A DNA stretch of 13,404 nt, from positions 1 through 13,404 of the forward strand of contig JBFKMV010000145.1 in the NCBI GenBank assembly GCA_041629655.1, in the 5' to 3' direction. Under the pieces are notes generated by a model that saw only the letters and a program-made list of their open reading frames with translations, did not search any database and was not told the DNA's origin. This document shows, piece after piece, positions 1 to 7,158 of the stretch. Positions within the stretch are counted from its first letter, which is position 1. The number at the start of each line of letters is the position of its first letter. The position numbers were made by a program, and so were the translations under genes. The stretch comes from JBFKMV01 sp041629655. GTDB lineage: Bacteria; Acidobacteriota; Polarisedimenticolia; Polarisedimenticolales; Polarisedimenticolaceae.

Positions 1-3000
1 CGCGGCGAGCACGTCCACCCGCGCCTGGAGTACGTCCCCGCCCTGAGCTACTACGGCGGGCGCGAGACCTTCCCGGCGCGCCCGGCGTGGCTCGGCGAGA
101 TCGGCGTGCTGCGCAACCAGCGCTACGTGGCGGTCCACGTCGCCCCCGTGCGCTACGACCCGCTGATCCGCGGCCTGCGCGTCGCGGGCCGGCTGGACCT
201 GACCGTCACGTTCGAGGGGGCGGAGCAGGGGGAGACGAGCCTCGCGGCGGCAGACCCGCATTTCGAGAGCGTCTACCGTGCCGCCTTCGTCAACTACGGT
301 CAGGGCCGCACGTTCCGGCTCGGGCCTTCCGACGGCGGCGTGCTGGCCTCGGGCGGCGGGGCAGCGGCCGCCGAGAGCAGCGGCCCGCGGTACCGCATCC
401 GCGTGCGCGCCAACGGCGTGGTCCGTCTCGACCACACCCGGATGTCCGGTACGGGTTTCCTGACCGAGCCGCTGTCGACCTGGAAGCTGACCAGCCGCGG
501 CGAGGAGGTGCCGCTGCGGGTGCGGGACGACGACGGCGACGGGATGGCCGAGCCGACCGACGGCAACGACCTGCTGGACCCCGGCGAGTGGGTCCAGTTC
601 TACGGCCAGGCGCTGGACGACGAGCCCGAGACGGTGCTCAACACCGACCTCGGCGGTCCGATCGACCTCCACGAGATGCGCGACTTCTCCGACGAGAACG
701 TGTACTTCCTGACCGTCGAGGCCGGCCCGCGCAGCCGGATGGCGGAAGTCGACTCCGCCCCGACGCACAGCCGCGTCCCGCCAAACGACTTCGAGGCCGT
801 GGCCCGCGCGGAGGTCGACGACGCGTGGCGTCCGCTGGGCGCGGCGGACCCGTGGTACTGGTCTCCGACACTGTCGCAAACCGGGACCAAGTCGCGCACC
901 GACGACGTGGCGCTGCCGGGCCTGGCCTCGGGGACCGCGCCAACGCGCGTCGTGGTCAACCTGCAGGGCCGCAACGACGACGAGGCCGTCAACCCCGATC
1001 ACCACACGCAGATCACGCTGATGAACGCGTCGAGCCAGACGCTGGACAGCGACGCGCAATTGTGGGACGGCCGCAACCTGTTCCTGCACGACTTCACCTG
1101 GACCTGGCCCGGGTCGGGCGCGCAGCTGACCAGCCCGGCCAAGGTCAAGTTCGAGGTGATCAACACCGCCGCCTCGCGCAACGAGGTGATCCTGGACTAC
1201 ATCGAGGTCCACTACCGCCGGAGCTTCACCGCGCAGGGCGACACGCTGACCTTCGACTGGCCGGACCAGGACGCCGAGTTCGTGGTCGGCGGCCTGCTCG
1301 GGTCCGCGCCCGAGGTGTACGAGATCACCGGTTTCTTGGGCGGCAGCGGGATCGTCGACGCGGTGCGGCTGACCGGCGTCGAGGTCACGGGCGCCGGTCC
1401 GTTCAGCGCCCGCTTCCGCGTCGACGACACGCTGAGCGGCGGGTCGCGACGGTTCGTCGTGGCGGGCGGCGGCGGGGTCGCGATCCCGGCCAACCCGGAC
1501 TTCGAGCCGGACACGGTGTCCGACCTGCGCGACACCATCAACCAGGCCGACCTGCTCGTGATCACGCATCCCGACCTGCTCGACGATCCCGCCAACTGCG
1601 CGGACGCGGCGCTGACGGCGCTGCTGAACCACCGCCTGAGCCAGAACGGCATCACGTCGCGGGTGGCCTGCCTGGAGGACGTCGAGGACGAGTTCAACGA
1701 CGGCCTGCACGGCCCGCTGGCGATCAAGAACTTCCTCGCCTGGGTGCTCTCGGACGCCCCCGGCGAGGGCTGGGCCGACCCCGAGCCCGCGTTCGTGCTG
1801 CTGCTCGGCGACGGCTCCTACGACTACAAGGGCGGGCCGGCGGACGGCAGCTTCGTGCCGACCCAGATCATGTTCAAGGACGACCCCTCGATCGGCTACT
1901 ACGCCAGCGACAACGTGACGGCGGCGGTCGAGGGCGGCGACCAGCTGGCCGACCTGATGATCGGCCGGCTCCCCGTGCGCACGCCGGGCGAGGCCGACTC
2001 CGTGCTGGGCAAGCTGCTGGACTACGAGCAGTCGGCAGCCGCGGGCACCTGGCGCGGGCACGCGCTGACCGTGTCCGATCGCGGCAAGGGCTACGACGAC
2101 TTCGAGGCCACCGAGTTCGAGCGGATCAACGCGCTCGGCCCGGCGAAGATGAAGAAGCCCCCGCACACCTCGCGGGCGCTGGAGTACTGGAGCGGGACCG
2201 ATTACTGCAACAAGACCCCGGCCGCGTGCAACGAGTTCGTGATGAACGGCGACATCATCGACGCCGTCAACGGCGTCGCCGGCGACGGCAGCGACGGCAC
2301 GGCGATGATGCAGTTCATCGGCCACGGCAACTTCGACCTGTGGTCGGACGACGTGTTCTTCTGCGGCAACGAGAGCAGCTCGTTCTGCATCATCGACGAC
2401 ACATCGCAGCTGACCAACGCGCTGCGGCTGCCGTGGCTGCAGGTCCACAACTGCCTCACCGGCGGCTTCCACACCCCGCAGCTCAAGTCGATGGGCGAGA
2501 GCTGGCTCAAGCGCGCCGGCGGCGGCGCGGTGGCCGTGCTGGCGCCCTCGGGCCTCGACTTCCGCTTCATCGGCGAGCGCGTGACGAACGTGACCTGGAG
2601 CAGCGTCTACGGGCCGCGCAAGGAGCGCACCCTGGGCGTGCCGGTGATGGAAGGGTTGATCGAGCTGTGCGGGCCGGGGAAGACCTCCGTCGACGCGTGC
2701 CAGAACTACGTGCTGATGGGCGACCCCACCACGCAGCTCCAGATCCCCGCGCCGTCGCCGCCCACGGATCTCGCGGCCGTGGCGGGCAACGGCGTGGTGG
2801 ACCTGACCTGGACGGCCAGCCCGACGCCCGGCGTGCAGTACGACGTCTACCGCAGCACGGTCGCCCAGGGCGTCTACGGCAAGCTCAACGGCGCGCCGGT
2901 GGCCGGAACCGCCTACTCCGACACCAGCGTTCAGAACGCGACGACCTTCTACTACCACGTCGTGGCCGTGGACGGCGACGGGTTCGACGGCCGCCTGTCG

Positions 3001-4029
3001 AACTTCAACACCGACTGCGATCTCGGCGATCCGCTGCCGCCCGACGCCGACTGCGTGCGCGGGACGCCGCTCAACCCCGACCCGCCGGCGCCGCCGGGCG
3101 GTCTGGCGGTGGTCGATCCCGAGACCGGCGGGCGGCTGGAGCTGGACTGGGCCGACAACGCCGAGAGCGACATCGATTTCTACACGGTGCACTGGGGCCT
3201 CGCCTCGGGGGTCTACCCGAACACCGAGCAGGTCGGCCGCAACTCGGCGCACCTGTTGACGGGATTGACGGACGGCGTGGAGCACTTCATCGCCGTCACC
3301 GCCACGAACACTTCCGGGCACACCTCGGGCTTCTCGCCGGAGCAGAGCGGCACACCGACGTTCGTGCGCGGCCTGAAGTCGCCCGGGTTCATCTCGGACC
3401 TCCGGATCGACAAGTCGGGCAGCGACGCCGTGCTGTCGTGGACCGAGATCAGCGAGGACATCTACGGGAAGACCGAGTCGATCGACGTCTACGAGGTCTA
3501 CCGCAGCACCGACCCGGCGTTCGTCCCGGTACCGGGCGACCTGATCGGGACCGTCACGGCCCCCACCACCGAGTTCACCGACGGCGGCGCGCTGTCCGAG
3601 CCCGACGACTACCACTACCTCGTGCGCGCGGTCGACCTGGACGGCAACGTCGGCGGGCTGGGACTTCAGCTTCCCGACGGGATCGGCGCGTTGCAGGTGG
3701 ACAAGCTGGGCACCTGCTCGATCACGGTCGGCCAGAGCTGCACGACGGATGCGGCGTGTCCCGAGACGGAAACCTGTGACCTCTCCGCGGGCGACCTCGA
3801 GCTGTCGTGGCCCGCGGTGACGACCGACTTCGACGGGCTGCCGACGACGATCGAGCGCTACGACGTCTACGCCTCGGGCCAGCCGTTCGACCGGGCCGCG
3901 ATCCGGGACGGGCTGATCCCCGTGCTGACCTCGACGGCGGGGACCGCGGTGACCGTGTCGCCGGCGCCGGGGGACCGCTACTACTCGGTGATCGTGATCG
4001 ACACGCGGGGCAACGCGAGCTCCTACTGA
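1..4029 (+). CDS. Secreted C25-family (gingipain-like) cysteine peptidase with Fn3 domains, 5' partial
   Basis: The frame is open from base 1, so the true start and signal peptide lie upstream; 1342 codons plus the stop are visible. Codons ~1-515 resemble the propeptide and pre-catalytic region of C25 peptidases (phrases such as DYIEVHYRR and GEWVQFYGQ). The catalytic domain spans about codons 516-912. It contains LLLGDGSYDYKG near codon 601, SDN and IGRLPVRTPGEA motifs, the predicted catalytic His775 in IGHGN and the predicted nucleophile Cys818 in VHNCLTGGF. The His-Cys spacing and flanks fit gingipain-family enzymes, which are secreted endopeptidases. Four Fn3-like domains follow, starting near codons 918, 1027, 1130 and 1231. 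The last carries a C-x7-C-x5-C-x5-C insertion (codons 1239-1259). The protein ends in an ordinary Fn3 strand; I see no LPXTG, membrane anchor or obvious sorting domain. The substrate is unknown. Family assignment is firm; function is inferred from the family. Confidence 0.9.
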   Translation, partial: RGEHVHPRLEYVPALSYYGGRETFPARPAWLGEIGVLRNQRYVAVHVAPVRYDPLIRGLRVAGRLDLTVTFEGAEQGETSLAAADPHFESVYRAAFVNYGQGRTFRLGPSDGGVLASGGGAAAAESSGPRYRIRVRANGVVRLDHTRMSGTGFLTEPLSTWKLTSRGEEVPLRVRDDDGDGMAEPTDGNDLLDPGEWVQFYGQALDDEPETVLNTDLGGPIDLHEMRDFSDENVYFLTVEAGPRSRMAEVDSAPTHSRVPPNDFEAVARAEVDDAWRPLGAADPWYWSPTLSQTGTKSRTDDVALPGLASGTAPTRVVVNLQGRNDDEAVNPDHHTQITLMNASSQTLDSDAQLWDGRNLFLHDFTWTWPGSGAQLTSPAKVKFEVINTAASRNEVILDYIEVHYRRSFTAQGDTLTFDWPDQDAEFVVGGLLGSAPEVYEITGFLGGSGIVDAVRLTGVEVTGAGPFSARFRVDDTLSGGSRRFVVAGGGGVAIPANPDFEPDTVSDLRDTINQADLLVITHPDLLDDPANCADAALTALLNHRLSQNGITSRVACLEDVEDEFNDGLHGPLAIKNFLAWVLSDAPGEGWADPEPAFVLLLGDGSYDYKGGPADGSFVPTQIMFKDDPSIGYYASDNVTAAVEGGDQLADLMIGRLPVRTPGEADSVLGKLLDYEQSAAAGTWRGHALTVSDRGKGYDDFEATEFERINALGPAKMKKPPHTSRALEYWSGTDYCNKTPAACNEFVMNGDIIDAVNGVAGDGSDGTAMMQFIGHGNFDLWSDDVFFCGNESSSFCIIDDTSQLTNALRLPWLQVHNCLTGGFHTPQLKSMGESWLKRAGGGAVAVLAPSGLDFRFIGERVTNVTWSSVYGPRKERTLGVPVMEGLIELCGPGKTSVDACQNYVLMGDPTTQLQIPAPSPPTDLAAVAGNGVVDLTWTASPTPGVQYDVYRSTVAQGVYGKLNGAPVAGTAYSDTSVQNATTFYYHVVAVDGDGFDGRLSNFNTDCDLGDPLPPDADCVRGTPLNPDPPAPPGGLAVVDPETGGRLELDWADNAESDIDFYTVHWGLASGVYPNTEQVGRNSAHLLTGLTDGVEHFIAVTATNTSGHTSGFSPEQSGTPTFVRGLKSPGFISDLRIDKSGSDAVLSWTEISEDIYGKTESIDVYEVYRSTDPAFVPVPGDLIGTVTAPTTEFTDGGALSEPDDYHYLVRAVDLDGNVGGLGLQLPDGIGALQVDKLGTCSITVGQSCTTDAACPETETCDLSAGDLELSWPAVTTDFDGLPTTIERYDVYASGQPFDRAAIRDGLIPVLTSTAGTAVTVSPAPGDRYYSVIVIDTRGNASSY

Positions 4030-4032
4030 CCC

Positions 4033-4050
4033 GGGGCCCGACGGGGCCCC
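4033..4050 (+). terminator. GC-only hairpin just after the peptidase gene, possible terminator
   Basis: GGGGCCC (4033-4039) pairs with GGGCCCC (4044-4050) across a 4-base GACG loop, starting four bases after the TGA stop. There is no U-tract, so it may be a weak or Rho-assisted terminator or only an mRNA-stabilising 3' hairpin. Its position between a peptidase gene and a sigma-factor gene supports a transcript boundary. Confidence 0.35.
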
Positions 4051-4055
4051 CGCCG

Positions 4056-4064
4056 TGCTACGCT
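4056..4064 (+). promoter_or_regulatory. Possible extended -10 promoter for the sigma factor gene
   Basis: TG-C-TACGCT reads as an extended -10 element about 20 bases before the proposed TTG start. No convincing -35 is seen: the expected place falls in the GC-only hairpin. Only three of the six -10 bases match the consensus, so this is tentative. Confidence 0.22.
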
Positions 4065-4084
4065 CCCGGCCCGGAGAACGGGTC

Positions 4085-4693
4085 TTGACCAAGTCCATCG
4101 ACGAACCGATCGCGGCGGCGGTGCCGGATCCGTCCGACGACGCGCTCGTGCGGGCCGCCCGGGACGGCGAGGAGCGCGCGTTCGAGCTGCTGCTGGAGCG
4201 CCACGAGGGCCGGGTGCTGCGGGTGCTGCGGCTGATGGGCGTCCCGCGCCAGGACCGCGAGGACGTGGCCCAGGAGGTGTTCGTCCGCGTGTTCCGGCAC
4301 CTCGGGGGGTTCCAGCACGGCCGCCCGTTCCGCTCCTGGGTCTACCGCATCGCGGTCAACGCGTCGCACGACTACCGCAGGAGCCGGAGCCGGAGGACGG
4401 ACGACGCGCCGCTCCCGGAGCAGGAGCCCGAGGCCGCGCCATCGGCCGGGGGCGCGGCGGAGGCGGTTTCCGCCGCGGAGTTGAAGCGGAGGCTCCACAC
4501 GGCGCTGGGCCTGCTCAGCGACCGCGAGCGGGCGGTGTTCGTGCTGCGGGAGATCGAGGGGCTCGACGGCCGGTCGGTAGCCCGCGTGCTCGGCATCACG
4601 CAGATCACCGTGCGCCGGCACCTGGGACGCGCCCGGCGACGGCTGCAGGTCGCGCTCGGACCCCGGGCCGGGGGGAACTCGGAAGGTCGTTGA
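4085..4693 (+). CDS. RNA polymerase sigma factor, ECF / sigma-70 family
   Basis: This 202-residue protein has the two-domain layout of ECF sigma factors. Region 2 contains AFELLLERHEGRVLRVLR, the core-binding DREDVAQEVFVRVFRHL and the -10-reading FRSWVYRIAVNASHDYRR. An Ala/Glu/Pro-rich linker leads to region 4, with LSDRERAVFVLREIEG and the helix-turn-helix SVARVLGITQITVRRHLGRARRRL. It would direct RNA polymerase to a small envelope- or stress-related regulon, as ECF factors usually do. I chose TTG 4085 because GGAG (4073-4076) lies 8 bases upstream; an in-frame GTG at 4055 would add 10 residues but overlaps the possible promoter and has no ribosome binding site. The next gene, 58 bases downstream, encodes a membrane protein in the usual anti-sigma position. 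Family assignment is firm; the subgroup and the signal are unknown. Confidence 0.93.
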   Translation: MTKSIDEPIAAAVPDPSDDALVRAARDGEERAFELLLERHEGRVLRVLRLMGVPRQDREDVAQEVFVRVFRHLGGFQHGRPFRSWVYRIAVNASHDYRRSRSRRTDDAPLPEQEPEAAPSAGGAAEAVSAAELKRRLHTALGLLSDRERAVFVLREIEGLDGRSVARVLGITQITVRRHLGRARRRLQVALGPRAGGNSEGR

Positions 4694-4751
4694 ACGCTTG
4701 CCGCTCCGCTGCGGTACTACCTGTTGACCGCGGGGGAACGCGGAGGAAGCG

Positions 4752-5210
4752 ATGAAAAGCGATAGTGAAACGAAAGTCTGTCTCGACCGCGCGATCCGGG
4801 CTTCCCGCGACGGAGACGTCGAGCGCCTCTCGGGTACCGCCAGGCAAGCCGTCCTGAGGCGCGCCACGGCCGCCAGAGAGCCGCTGCGGCCCCTGCGGCG
4901 GCTGTTCCTGCCCTGGGGGCAGATGGCCCTGGCCGGGGCGCTTCCCGTGCTGCTGGCCGCGGTGACGGCGCTGGCCTGGGTCTCGGGGATTCCCAGAAAG
5001 GCGCCCCACGTGGTGGACTCGAGGATCGAGGTTTCCAAGGTGGGCGACCAGGTCGTGTTCACGATCGCCAACGGCCGCACGGACCACCAAGTGGTCAAAT
5101 CGGCCCGCCCGGACGAGTTCGACCCGGCGGGGGCAGCCCCGGTCTCGGACGGCTCGTTCAGCGACGCGCTGCATTCGGGCGCGGACCTGGTGTTCTACCG
5201 CATCGATTGA
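4752..5210 (+). CDS. Single-pass membrane protein, candidate anti-sigma partner
   Basis: This 152-residue protein starts at ATG 4752 behind a strong GGAGG (4742-4746). Residues 1-50 are charged and predicted cytoplasmic (Arg-rich near 35-50, with a single Cys10). Residues ~55-78 form one hydrophobic membrane segment (WGQMALAGALPVLLAAVTAL). Residues ~85-152 would lie in the periplasm. The topology and the position directly after an ECF sigma gene match anti-sigma factors. However, the HxxxCxxC zinc motif of ZAS-type anti-sigmas is absent, and I recognise no family. The outer part (VGDQVVFTIANG, then VVKS..P..F, F.D and a final FYRID) has the strand spacing of the second half of an Fn3-like domain. 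The anti-sigma role rests on context and topology only. Confidence 0.8.
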   Translation: MKSDSETKVCLDRAIRASRDGDVERLSGTARQAVLRRATAAREPLRPLRRLFLPWGQMALAGALPVLLAAVTALAWVSGIPRKAPHVVDSRIEVSKVGDQVVFTIANGRTDHQVVKSARPDEFDPAGAAPVSDGSFSDALHSGADLVFYRID

Positions 5211-5289
5211 GGTTATGAGAGGTATTTCGACCATAGTCATCGGTTTCAAAGGGTTCGCCGCGAAAGAGGCGCTCCCCGGGAGAAACCCC

Positions 5290-5317
5290 TTGACGACCCC
5301 GGATTTCTCGGTAAATT
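5290..5317 (+). promoter_or_regulatory. Candidate sigma-70-type promoter for the exported-protein operon
   Basis: TTGACG (5290-5295) and TAAATT (5312-5317) are separated by 16 bases, in an AT-richer stretch of the 215-base gap before the gene at 5426. Transcription would start near 5324 and give a ~100-base leader. That leader includes a hairpin pairing CTCCTGC (5341-5347) with GCAGGGG (5358-5364). The -35 matches at 5 of 6 positions and the -10 at 4 of 6. Confidence 0.42.
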
Positions 5318-5425
5318 CTGGTCGTTCGTCAGGTGTGGGGCTCCTGCCGTCCGGCCCGCAGGGGACGCGGCAAGGGGCTTCTCCGGAGCAATATCCAGAG
5401 CGGCACTGACCTCGGAGGAGAAGGA

Positions 5426-6076
5426 ATGAGCAAGAGAAGCTTGACGGCAGGGTTGATCGTCGCGGTTGCCCTGCTCGGGGTAGGAGGCTTGTTCGCCTCG
5501 AACATGGGGTTCAAGCTGAACTACACGATGCAGAACCCCGCCTCGCAGGGCGGCACCGGCATCGGCGCCAACACGCTCGCGCTGCCGTTCAACCGGCAGT
5601 CCGGCATGAACACGGCGCAGGACCTGATCAACGACATCGGATCGACGAGCGTCGTGAACGTGCAGCGCTACATCGAGTCCTCGAACAGCTTCCAGACCCG
5701 CGACAGCGCCAGCGGACCGAACTTCAACCTGGCGGCGGGCGAGGGCTACTTCGTGACCATGAGCGCCGACGTCAACTACATCGCCGTCGGCTCGCACGGC
5801 CCGACCGTCCAGGTGTCGCTGGACCAGCCTTCCGGCGGTGCCAGCATCGGCGCGAACCTGTACGCTCCCCCGTACCACCAGACCGCCTCGACGGCGCAGG
5901 AGCTGATCAACGACATCGGCTCGACCAACGTGGTCAACGTGCAGCGTTACATCGAGTCGTCCAACAGCTACCAGACGCGCGACAGCGCCAGCGGTCCGAA
6001 CTTCAACTTGCTGCCGGGTGAGGCGTACTTCGTGACCATGAGCACGACGGTACTCTACACCCCGTCGCACTACTAA
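5426..6076 (+). CDS. Exported protein of two tandem ~72-residue repeats, function unknown
   Basis: ATG 5426 is set by GGAGGAG (5414-5420) and gives 216 residues. The upstream in-frame extension to 5333 has no ribosome binding site and covers the leader. Residues 1-25 are a signal peptide (SKRS, then hydrophobic LTAGLIVAVALLGVGGLFA); cleavage is likely after A24 (LFA|SN). The mature part is almost wholly two copies of one domain, residues 46-118 and 141-211. Each copy contains IGAN, TAQ(D/E)LINDIGS, VVNVQRYIESSNS, QTRDSASGPNFNL, and a closing PGEAYFVTMS or AGEGYFVTMS. There are no cysteines. The 'GE.YFV' ending resembles small beta-rich repeats seen in bacterial surface proteins, but I cannot name a family. 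It lies 23 bases before the Cys-rich exported gene and shares its terminator. A structural or binding role outside the cytoplasm is inferred. Confidence 0.88.
   Translation: MSKRSLTAGLIVAVALLGVGGLFASNMGFKLNYTMQNPASQGGTGIGANTLALPFNRQSGMNTAQDLINDIGSTSVVNVQRYIESSNSFQTRDSASGPNFNLAAGEGYFVTMSADVNYIAVGSHGPTVQVSLDQPSGGASIGANLYAPPYHQTASTAQELINDIGSTNVVNVQRYIESSNSYQTRDSASGPNFNLLPGEAYFVTMSTTVLYTPSHY
5561..6058 (+). repeat. Tandem intragenic domain duplication
   Basis: Copy 1 is 5561-5779 and copy 2 is 5846-6058, both in frame. Their best-conserved block (5651-5731 against 5930-6010, 27 codons) differs at 9 of 81 bases. Eight of these changes are synonymous and one swaps Phe for Tyr, so the protein sequence is being held constant. 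Copy 1 has a two-residue insertion near the GMN of residues 60-62. Confidence 0.92.
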
Positions 6077-6083
6077 TGAACGG

Positions 6084-6090
6084 GGGAGGA
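6084..6090 (+). promoter_or_regulatory. Ribosome binding site choosing ATG 6100
   Basis: GGGAGGA lies 9 bases before ATG 6100. This favours that start over ATG 6076, which overlaps the previous stop codon (TAATG). ATG 6076 would put MNGGGSRI ahead of a classic signal peptide and has no good ribosome binding site. Confidence 0.6.
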
Positions 6091-6099
6091 AGCAGGATC

Positions 6100-7029
6100 A
6101 TGAGGAAACTGACGAATATCTTGTTTGTGCTGATGGTGGTCGCGCTGGCGGCGGCCGTGGCAACACCCGAGGTGTTGGCCGGCTGCAGCCCCTCCACGCG
6201 CGCCTCCAACGTGCAGCGCCCGAACTTCGATGACGCGCGCTATCTCGGCTTCTCGAACGCCTCCGGCTGCTCGGGTCCCGACTACGGCGGCGCCGGCTGC
6301 ACGGGCTTCGTGGGGCACTGGTGGAAGACCGACAACCCGGCCGTCAACAACGGCAGCTACGGGGCCGACGAGTGGCTGCACGGCCAGTACGGCGCGAACT
6401 TCTGGTTCTTCCAGATCGCCACGGGCGCGGCCGGCACGAGCGCCGGGTGCGTGACGGGGTGCATCACCGTCCAGGTCGAGGACACGGCAACCGACGAGTT
6501 CTTCCTCTGGACCGGTGACGAGGGCATCCGCTTCAGCAACAACTTCGACTTCTCGGACGTCGACGGCGGTGGGTTCACCACGGCGGCGGCCGGACCGAGC
6601 CCGCGGCCTCGGATCTCCGGTGTCGCCCGTGACGGCGCCAACCAGGTGACGGTCAACTTCGACGTGCTCGATCCGTCGCCGGGCGTGCGCTCCGAGACTA
6701 CCGACTGCGGCGTGACCGGCGCGATCGACAACATCAACGTCTACTCCCAGTGCTCCGAGGGCCAGCCGGCGCTCGACAACCTGGGTGGTTGGACGCTGCA
6801 GTCGACGCTGGCGGCGACCGGTGGCGCCGGCTCGTTCAACTTCGACTGCGCCGCCTGCGGCACCGCCGACCTGTGGGTCTCCAGCGGCGTCGTGGTCAGC
6901 GGCAACGTCCAGTTCCTGACCAACCCCGCGATCGTCGAGTGCGACCCGAACCTCGCCGATCCGAAGCGGAAGTTCAAGCAGATCGACCGCGACCAGGGGC
7001 CGGGCACGATGAAGCCGAAGAAGATGTAG
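6100..7029 (+). CDS. Cysteine-rich exported protein, function unknown
   Basis: This is a 309-residue protein from ATG 6100. It begins with a clear signal peptide (MRKLTNILFVLMVVALAAA) ending in PEVLAGC. That end fits signal peptidase I cleavage (VLA|GC) and also contains a perfect lipobox (LAGC, Cys29). The helix-breaking TPEV before it makes the secreted form slightly more likely. The mature part holds about ten more cysteines (SGC, AGC, GCVTGC, TDCG, QCS, DCAAC, VEC), suggesting disulfides in an oxidising compartment. Aromatic and Gly-rich stretches (VGHWWKTD, QYGANFWFFQI) and a predicted beta-rich middle with VTVNFDV follow. A basic tail (PKRKFKQ ... MKPKKM) closes it. I recognise no family. 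It follows the tandem-repeat protein by 23 bases and ends just before an intrinsic terminator, so the two are probably co-transcribed and may act together at the cell surface. Confidence 0.86.
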   Translation: MRKLTNILFVLMVVALAAAVATPEVLAGCSPSTRASNVQRPNFDDARYLGFSNASGCSGPDYGGAGCTGFVGHWWKTDNPAVNNGSYGADEWLHGQYGANFWFFQIATGAAGTSAGCVTGCITVQVEDTATDEFFLWTGDEGIRFSNNFDFSDVDGGGFTTAAAGPSPRPRISGVARDGANQVTVNFDVLDPSPGVRSETTDCGVTGAIDNINVYSQCSEGQPALDNLGGWTLQSTLAATGGAGSFNFDCAACGTADLWVSSGVVVSGNVQFLTNPAIVECDPNLADPKRKFKQIDRDQGPGTMKPKKM

Positions 7030-7054
7030 TTCGGCTGCATCTTCTGTGATGACG

Positions 7055-7093
7055 AAGAGCGGAGCCCGACGGCGGGCTCCGCTTTTTCTTTTT
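7055..7093 (+). terminator. Intrinsic (Rho-independent) terminator
   Basis: A perfect 10-bp stem, GCGGAGCCCG (7059-7068) with CGGGCTCCGC (7073-7082), encloses an ACGG loop and is followed by a T-rich run TTTTTCTTTTT (7083-7093). Bases 7055-7058 can extend the stem into the T run. It ends the 5426-7029 transcript and separates it from the sulfatase operon. Confidence 0.93.
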
Positions 7094-7118
7094 GCGGGGG
7101 CGCGAGAGCCGCGCCACG

Positions 7119-7148
7119 TTGCGCGGCCGCGCGGCCACCGTCTATCAT
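7119..7148 (+). promoter_or_regulatory. Candidate promoter for the sulfatase-rnc operon
   Basis: TATCAT (7143-7148) matches the -10 consensus at 5 of 6 bases. A weak -35, TTGCGC (7119-7124), lies 18 bases upstream. This follows directly after the terminator, where a new promoter is expected. The start point would fall near 7155-7157, almost on the ATG at 7159. Confidence 0.42.
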
Positions 7149-7158
7149 GCGCCGGGTC

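Noticed and set aside
87..3779. A 1230-codon open frame on + overlapping the peptidase in another frame
   Set aside because: Its translation is Arg/Pro/Gly-rich low-complexity sequence with no domain. It is a GC-driven shadow of the C25 peptidase.
4055..4084. GTG 4055 as the start of the sigma factor
   Set aside because: It has no ribosome binding site and overlaps a possible -10 box. TTG 4085 has GGAG 8 bases upstream.
4058..5098. A 346-codon open frame on the minus strand across the sigma and membrane-protein genes
   Set aside because: It spans two well-supported + genes and the gap between them. It is compositional noise.
5215..5409. A 64-codon small open frame in the gap before the repeat protein
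   Set aside because: It covers the candidate promoter, has poor ribosome binding site spacing, and lacks the codon bias of neighbours.
5561..6058. A mobile element or CRISPR as the cause of the repeated DNA
   Set aside because: There are only two in-frame copies that differ mainly at silent sites inside one gene. This is a protein domain duplication.
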